Positions 54,090 to 58,464 of a stretch of 58,464 nt of DNA are shown in pieces. The stretch covers positions 1 through 58,464 of the forward strand of contig PMSV01000022.1 in the NCBI GenBank assembly GCA_003168265.1, written 5' to 3'. Source of the stretch: Chitinophagaceae bacterium (lineage in GTDB: Bacteria; Bacteroidota; Bacteroidia; Chitinophagales; Chitinophagaceae). The translations under genes were made by a program, and so were the position numbers. The notes beneath the pieces are model-generated. The model had not been told where the DNA came from, ran no database searches, and was given only the letters and a program-made list of their open reading frames with translations. Numbering within the stretch: the stretch's first letter is position 1; each line of letters opens with the position of its first letter.

Positions 54090-55028
54090 TCAGAATTTAT
54101 AGGCCAGGCCAAGCCCGAACAATTCCTGGATCTGAGGTTTGGGCCCCCCGACAGTTCCGTCCGCGTTGACCGATTTGATATCGTTATCATAGATCACATT
54201 TAGTGTCACACTCATGCTCAGCACCTTGGTAACCTTAACAGCCAGGATATTGGTCATGTATATGCTGATATCCTGGGGATTGTGCAGATAATCGGAAAAA
54301 AGGTCCAGCCTTCCCGTATATATGGCAGCGGTTCCTATCTTCTTGTTATAGCTGATACTGGCAAAGGCCCCGAACTGGAATTTCACATGTGTGCCGGAAT
54401 CCACTCCATAAGCGCCCTTATAAGCGAGAGAATCATTCTGTACAATGACCCATCGGGCGGTAGATGGAGAAAGGAAAACAGAAAACTGATCGTTGGGTTT
54501 ATAATTGACCCCGAGTCCTAAAATAGTATAGGCCGGAGACAACAGATCGGAAGTGAGCTGGGGCGGCAGATTGGAAGGATAATTATAGCCTGGTGCAAAC
54601 TGTGAACGGAAATTAAACAAAGCGCTGAGATACCAGTTCTTGCCGATATCATGCCCGTATTTCGATAATAAATCGATCCGGTCATCCGATTTGCGGTTGC
54701 CCAGGCTGGTTGTATTGATAAAGCCATAGGCCAGGTCGAGGGTATTGTCCCAGGCCTCCTTACCCTTCAGATAAAAAGCATGCAGGTTGACATTCGCATC
54801 AAGGGAGAGGGCCGAATTATCCCCGCCGGCTGACCAATTGCTCAAAGCAGCCTGGTTAAAGGTTAGATTGAAAAAACCGCCGGTCTTCCAGTCCTTTTTT
54901 ACTGTATCCTTCGGGTCTTTAGTAATGGTTTGGGACGCTTCGCTTTTTAATTGCTGAACGGATTTGTCCTGGGCGCAAATAGTTGCTACACAAAAAACAG
55001 TCAGGAGGCATACACAGAAACTTCTCAT
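54090..55028 (-). CDS. DUF3078 outer-membrane protein
   Basis: The protein has 312 residues and a signal peptide (FCVCLLTVFCVATICAQ). The diagnostic WKTGGFFNLTFNQAALSNWS is followed by SAGGDNSALSLDANVNLHAF, WDNTLDLAYGF, DRIDLLSKYGHDIGKNWYLSA and paired strands ending in FGLGLAYKF, a barrel with C-terminal aromatic. DUF3078 proteins are conserved in Bacteroidota with no known function. It is flanked by terminators on both sides, so it is a single-gene unit. Confidence 0.9.
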   Translation of the reverse strand: MRSFCVCLLTVFCVATICAQDKSVQQLKSEASQTITKDPKDTVKKDWKTGGFFNLTFNQAALSNWSAGGDNSALSLDANVNLHAFYLKGKEAWDNTLDLAYGFINTTSLGNRKSDDRIDLLSKYGHDIGKNWYLSALFNFRSQFAPGYNYPSNLPPQLTSDLLSPAYTILGLGVNYKPNDQFSVFLSPSTARWVIVQNDSLAYKGAYGVDSGTHVKFQFGAFASISYNKKIGTAAIYTGRLDLFSDYLHNPQDISIYMTNILAVKVTKVLSMSVTLNVIYDNDIKSVNADGTVGGPKPQIQELFGLGLAYKF

Positions 55029-55048
55029 AAAATATAATAATATTAATT

Positions 55049-55099
55049 AAAAAAATTGCCAATCGATCTCCGGTGCCGCATCGGGAAATCAATTGGCAA
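55049..55099 (-). terminator. Intrinsic terminator of mscL
   Basis: TTGCCAAT (55056-55063) pairs with ATTGGCAA (55092-55099), with a partly paired 28-base loop; on the minus strand seven T bases follow. It sits right after the mscL stop. Confidence 0.8.
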
Positions 55100-55111
55100 A
55101 TAAAAGAAAGC

Positions 55112-55480
55112 TTATTTTTTCAGGGAATCACGGATTTCAGCCAATAATTTTTCAGAAGTCGTCGGTTCGGCCGCAGCAGGAACCTTCTTATGCTCCATGC
55201 TCTTGAATGATTTCACGATCAGGAACAGAATGAATGCAATGATGACGAACTTGATCACAGCAGCCAGGAACTTGCCGTATTTAACGGCTCCCCAGGACAG
55301 CTTATCCAGGTCCTGAGCATTGGCCGCTTTCAAAGCCGGCGTCAGCAGCAAAGGAGTGATGACATCATCAACAAGAGAAGAAACGATGGCACCGAAGGCA
55401 GCGCCGATAATGACCGCAACGGCAAGATCAACGACATTGCCACGGAGGGTAAAATCTTTGAATTCTTTGAGCATTCCCAT
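55112..55480 (-). CDS. mscL: Large-conductance mechanosensitive channel
   Basis: The protein has 122 residues, slightly short for the family. The N-terminal amphipathic helix and first pore helix read MLKEFKDFTLRGNVVDLAVAVIIGAAFGAIVSSLVDDVITPLL, given here only in outline: LKEFKDFTLRGN, then VDLAVAVIIGAAFGAIV. A second helix is FVIIAFILFLIVKSF, followed by a charged C-terminal tail. It forms a pentameric inner-membrane pore that opens under extreme turgor and protects against osmotic shock. It is a single-gene unit with its own terminator. Confidence 0.96.
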   Translation of the reverse strand: MGMLKEFKDFTLRGNVVDLAVAVIIGAAFGAIVSSLVDDVITPLLLTPALKAANAQDLDKLSWGAVKYGKFLAAVIKFVIIAFILFLIVKSFKSMEHKKVPAAAEPTTSEKLLAEIRDSLKK

Positions 55481-55603
55481 AATAGTTTGTTTTAGTTATT
55501 TAAAATTAAGCCATGCCTCTCAGAAATGCGCAATATAGAAAATTTTCTCGGCGGATATGCATACTATCTGAAGTCGGGAAAATTTACCCATATACCGCTT
55601 TCG

Positions 55604-56350
55604 TCATTTTTTCAATCCGGGGAATTGCATGTGAAAACCCTTCAATAAATCCCGCAACCTCACAGCAATCAGATATTCCTTATACCAATTCTGGTCCGAA
55701 GGAACAATGATCCAGGGAATATCATTACAATTTGCGAAACACTCTTCATAGACATTCATATATGCATCCCAAAGCTTCGCTTCCTTGAAATCGTTCTCAT
55801 TGTATTTCCAATGCTTGGTTGGATCTTTTATCCTTTCTTCGAGGCGCTTGTGCTGCTCCTGCGTAGAAACATGAAGATAAAATTTAAGTATCGATGTATT
55901 ATTATGATCGGTCAGCAGCTTTTCAAAATCGTTGATCGCCTGCATCCGCTTATGAGCCGTTTTGTCGTCACACATTTTATGCACGCGAGTGATCAGGATA
56001 TCTTCATAATGCGAACGGTTGAAGATCTGGATCATGCCCTTTGCCGGAGTATGGCGGTGCACCCGCCATAAAAAATCATGAGCCAATTCCTCCTTTGTAG
56101 GCTCTTTAAAGGATTGAACAAGGACGCCCTGGGGATTGAGTTTTCCGAAAACATTACGGACCGTACCATCTTTTCCGCTCGCATCCATTCCCTGCACGAT
56201 GACCAGAACTGAATGTTTGGACTCGGCATAAAGAAGATTCTGCAGATCATCCAGTTCTAAAATGATCTGCTGTAATTTCTCCTTGGTATCGTTCTTGTCG
56301 AAATTTTCAGGAGCGCGGGGACTGATCTCTTTTAACTTGATAGAAGACAT
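55604..56350 (-). CDS. Polyphosphate kinase 2 family protein
   Basis: The protein has 248 residues. Walker A: VQGMDASGKDGTVRNVFGKL (residues about 52-71), then the PTKEELAHDFLWRVHRHTPA stretch and the Walker B-like NRSHYEDILITRVH, with lid-region arginines in HKRLEERIKDPTKHWKYNEND. Single-domain PPK2 enzymes transfer phosphate between polyphosphate and nucleoside mono- or diphosphates (AMP/ADP or GDP). Class I, II or III cannot be fixed by eye. It lies between mscL and frr on the same strand with ordinary gaps. Confidence 0.93.
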   Translation of the reverse strand: MSSIKLKEISPRAPENFDKNDTKEKLQQIILELDDLQNLLYAESKHSVLVIVQGMDASGKDGTVRNVFGKLNPQGVLVQSFKEPTKEELAHDFLWRVHRHTPAKGMIQIFNRSHYEDILITRVHKMCDDKTAHKRMQAINDFEKLLTDHNNTSILKFYLHVSTQEQHKRLEERIKDPTKHWKYNENDFKEAKLWDAYMNVYEECFANCNDIPWIIVPSDQNWYKEYLIAVRLRDLLKGFHMQFPGLKK

Positions 56351-56456
56351 ATCGAAGATTTACAGGAAGACTTTTCACTTGATTTACAGGTTAACCTCTA
56401 GTTTGATTTATATCGGATTCAGAAATTGCAAGTATTATTCCGGTTACGGCAGCTCC

Positions 56457-57020
56457 TCAAACGGACATGATCTCCTTTTCCTTAGAGCTAAGGTGCTTAT
56501 CTACAACAGAGATATATCTGTCTGTAACATCCTGCATATGCTTTTCGGCGTCTTTTGCCGCATCCTCGCTCAATCCGTTTTTCTGCAGCTTCTTGATTTC
56601 TTCAATCGCCTCCCTGCGAATATTGCGGATTGCAACCCTGGAATGTTCTCCCTCGTGGTTAGCCCGCTTTACAAATTCCTTCCTGCGCTCCTCCGTCAGG
56701 GGAGGCATGAACAAGCGGATGATATTCCCATCGTTTTGAGGTGTCACTCCTAAGTTGGCCGCGATAATGGCCCTTTCGATCGGCTGCAGCATATTCTTTT
56801 CCCAGGGCTGAATCGTCAGAGTGCGGGCATCCGTTGCCGATACATTACCAACCTGGTTGATCGCCGTAGGTGAGCCGTAATAATCCACTACCAGTCCGTC
56901 CAGCATTTGCGGATTCGCCTTTCCTGCACGAATCCTGATCAATTCCAATTCGAGGTGGTTAATGCCCTTTTTCATGGACTCTTCTGCGTCCATGAGTATC
57001 AAATCTAATTCGTCCTTCAT
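56457..57020 (-). CDS. frr: Ribosome recycling factor
   Basis: The protein has 187 residues, the standard length. Motifs: LELIRIRAGKANPQMLDGL, TLTIQPWEKNMLQPIERAII, NDGNIIRLFMPPLTEERRKEF and VAIRNIRREAIEEIKKL. It splits post-termination ribosomes together with EF-G. A short terminator hairpin at 57060-57082 separates it from the upstream MraY/WecA-like gene. Confidence 0.97.
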   Translation of the reverse strand: MKDELDLILMDAEESMKKGINHLELELIRIRAGKANPQMLDGLVVDYYGSPTAINQVGNVSATDARTLTIQPWEKNMLQPIERAIIAANLGVTPQNDGNIIRLFMPPLTEERRKEFVKRANHEGEHSRVAIRNIRREAIEEIKKLQKNGLSEDAAKDAEKHMQDVTDRYISVVDKHLSSKEKEIMSV

Positions 57021-57059
57021 AAAATTTAAATTGAAAGAATTGCAAACCTACATCAAAAC

Positions 57060-57082
57060 AAAAACCCGGCAAAGCAGGCCGG
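57060..57082 (-). terminator. Probable intrinsic terminator of the MraY/WecA-like gene
   Basis: CCGGC (57066-57070) and GCCGG (57078-57082) form a short GC-only stem; on the minus strand G and TTTTT follow. The stem is only five pairs, so the call is moderate. It lies 40 bases after the transferase stop. Confidence 0.6.
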
Positions 57083-57123
57083 CAATTTTTAAGGAAACCC
57101 TAAATCAGATGGGACAAAAATAA

Positions 57124-58272
57124 TCAGTTCTTTTGTTCAAATACATTCTCATTCACGAAAGAAACGATCTTAGAAGCCGGTTTCAGTTCAACATTCTCAG
57201 CCGAGCCATTAACGGACTTGGCCACACTGAGTTGGGGTCTGCGGGAATTGATGCTGTAGATCACCCCGATAAAACTGAAGAAAAGGGCCAGCACCGAAAA
57301 GATCAGGAGCGTACAGCCTAATGAACGGCAGGAATAAACCAGGGCGATAAGTGAAAAATTAAAAGCCACTAAAATGATCGTGATCGCCCGGTGGGATAAA
57401 CCCCGGTCGAGCAGCAAATGGTGGATATGATTTCGGTCCGGGCTGAAAGGAGAGCGCCGGTAGAAAATACGAATACTAAAGACCCTGAGCGTATCCAACA
57501 ATGGGATCAGCAGGATCGTAAACCCGATGGCAGGAGCCGCCGCAATCGGATTGGCAACGTCTGCCGTTCCGGCCACATTAATGAATTTAATAGCTAGTAT
57601 GGAGCAAACTGTCCCTATAAGCAGGGACCCCGTGTCCCCCATGAAGATTTTAGCAGGTTGGAAATTGAAGATCAAAAAAGCAAGCAAACTGCCTGCTAGC
57701 GAAAAAGCCAGGATGGAATAGGCCACCATATTCACTTTCAGAAAATAAAAACCAAATATGGAAAGAGCCATCAGGCCCAGGCTTCCAGCCAGTCCATCCA
57801 CACCGTCGATAAGGTTGAAGGAATTGATGATCACTATAACCGAAAAATAGGTCAATAGAAGGCTGAAGGTCTCTGGTAATTCATTGAGTCCCAGAAAACC
57901 ATGCATGCTGCGTATCTGAACCCCGCCGAAATAAATGATCATAAAGGCAGCAAGAACCTGCCCTATGAATTTTTTGATAGGCGAAAGAACGAGGATATCG
58001 TCTTTGAGGCCAAGAAAAAAGATGATCAGCGCCGCCGCTATAAAGTATTGAAATTCCGGGGCTTGGTCAAATTGGATTGCGAGGAGACTGCCAAAGATGA
58101 AACCAGCAAATATTCCGATCCCTCCAAGCGGGGTAATGGGTGTATAATGTATTTTTCTTTCACCGTCCGGCACATCGTAAAGCTTCTTCATTTCAGCCAC
58201 ATTAATGATAACGGGGATAGCAAGAAAGGTGACGGTAAAAGAGATAACTATAGATAAAAGGACTAAATACAT
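57124..58272 (-). CDS. MraY/WecA-family undecaprenyl-phosphate sugar-1-phosphate transferase
   Basis: This 382-residue protein has about 11 membrane helices. Catalytic loops: GLKDDILVLSPIKKFIGQ, NSFNLIDGVDGLAGSLG (the conserved Asp pair region), FMGDTGSLLIG and RNHIHHLLLDRGLSH (the HIHHLLL loop of the WecA/TagO branch rather than MraY). It transfers a sugar-1-phosphate, probably GlcNAc-1-phosphate, to undecaprenyl phosphate on the cytoplasmic face, starting surface-glycan or O-antigen synthesis. Three 10-base direct repeats lie about 90 bases upstream of its start. Confidence 0.92.
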   Translation of the reverse strand: MYLVLLSIVISFTVTFLAIPVIINVAEMKKLYDVPDGERKIHYTPITPLGGIGIFAGFIFGSLLAIQFDQAPEFQYFIAAALIIFFLGLKDDILVLSPIKKFIGQVLAAFMIIYFGGVQIRSMHGFLGLNELPETFSLLLTYFSVIVIINSFNLIDGVDGLAGSLGLMALSIFGFYFLKVNMVAYSILAFSLAGSLLAFLIFNFQPAKIFMGDTGSLLIGTVCSILAIKFINVAGTADVANPIAAAPAIGFTILLIPLLDTLRVFSIRIFYRRSPFSPDRNHIHHLLLDRGLSHRAITIILVAFNFSLIALVYSCRSLGCTLLIFSVLALFFSFIGVIYSINSRRPQLSVAKSVNGSAENVELKPASKIVSFVNENVFEQKN

Positions 58273-58360
58273 CAGCCTTCGCTTTGATTGGTACTAAAAT
58301 TAATTTTCAAAAGCCTTCTTTAAAACACCAGATTAAAAAACAAAAAGAACCCCAAACCAA

Positions 58361-58390
58361 TTCATTGCAATTCAATGCAATTCGTTGCAA
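58361..58390. repeat. Three 10-base direct repeats upstream of the WecA-like gene
   Basis: TTCATTGCAA, TTCAATGCAA and TTCGTTGCAA follow one another without spacing (58361-58390), differing only at the fourth and fifth bases. At 10 bases each they present the same face of the helix three times, about 90-120 bases upstream of the gene start at 58272. This could be a regulator site; no regulator is encoded beside it. Confidence 0.75.
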
Positions 58391-58464
58391 GGTAATTGTA
58401 TATTTTAAAGGGAACAAAACATTTAATGATCTGAAAAACTGCAGGCGGGAGAACGATTAAAACA

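Noticed and set aside
1-58464. CRISPR arrays, insertion sequences or prophage
   Set aside because: No regularly spaced repeats, transposase, integrase or phage structural genes seen on either strand.

Overview
The window looks like a chromosome segment of a member of the Bacteroidota, most likely close to Chitinophagaceae. This is inferred from gene content: two TonB-dependent receptors with an N-terminal carboxypeptidase-regulatory-like domain, a DUF3078 outer-membrane protein, a secreted protein with a type IX-like C-terminal domain, a LytS-type histidine kinase, a tricorn protease homologue, and a tRNA gene without an encoded CCA. No rRNA, CRISPR array, integrase, transposase or SusCD pair was seen.

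Layout. (1) 1-9217 is an AT-richer accessory-looking tract. It holds the start of an acyltransferase-3 gene, an unknown 550-residue protein, a HEPN/MNT nucleotidyltransferase pair, a remnant of an alkaline-phosphatase-like gene, two secreted hydrolases (an N-acyl-D-amino-acid deacylase and an AHL-lactonase-like metallo-beta-lactamase-fold enzyme), and a sugar-transporter/DhaK/DhaL operon. It abuts tRNA-Ser(GGA) at 9417-9503. (2) 9707-17385 is mostly housekeeping: TatD nuclease, polysaccharide deacetylase with a DUF6569 protein, gltX, a GT39-like glycosyltransferase, a free-standing B12-binding protein, a UPF0126 membrane protein and an enoyl-CoA hydratase. (3) 17382-29720, all minus strand, is a tightly spaced six-gene operon (phospholipase C, GH29 fucosidase, DUF1549/DUF1553 cytochrome, DUF1501 protein, clan GH-D glycosidase, TIM-barrel epimerase). 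A DUF2231/cytochrome/LRR gene follows after a 190-base gap that holds an operator-like repeat. This is the best candidate here for an undescribed degradative system. (4) 29850-31841 holds a broken higB with an intact higA, then a VOC protein and an unusual Cdd1-like/AraC fusion regulator. (5) 31831-41415 holds an alpha/beta hydrolase, HIT, greA, a 2-hydroxyacid dehydrogenase, rsmA, a TonB receptor, a small barrel protein, pdxA and a type IX-like secreted protein. (6) 41640-50180 holds the tricorn protease and a five-gene minus-strand group: LytS-like kinase, TonB receptor, TPR-like protein, membrane protein and winged-helix regulator. (7) 50357-58272 is core: dxs, dps, scpA, a DUF3078 gene, mscL, PPK2, frr and a MraY/WecA-family transferase, several separated by clear intrinsic terminators.

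Working together. The region 3 enzymes nearly all carry export leaders, which suggests outside or periplasmic removal of fucosyl, galactosyl-like and phosphocholine groups, coupled to c-type cytochrome redox steps. The DhaK/DhaL/transporter operon suggests uptake and phosphorylation of a small ketose or polyol product. Functions are called from motifs read by eye; no database search was possible.
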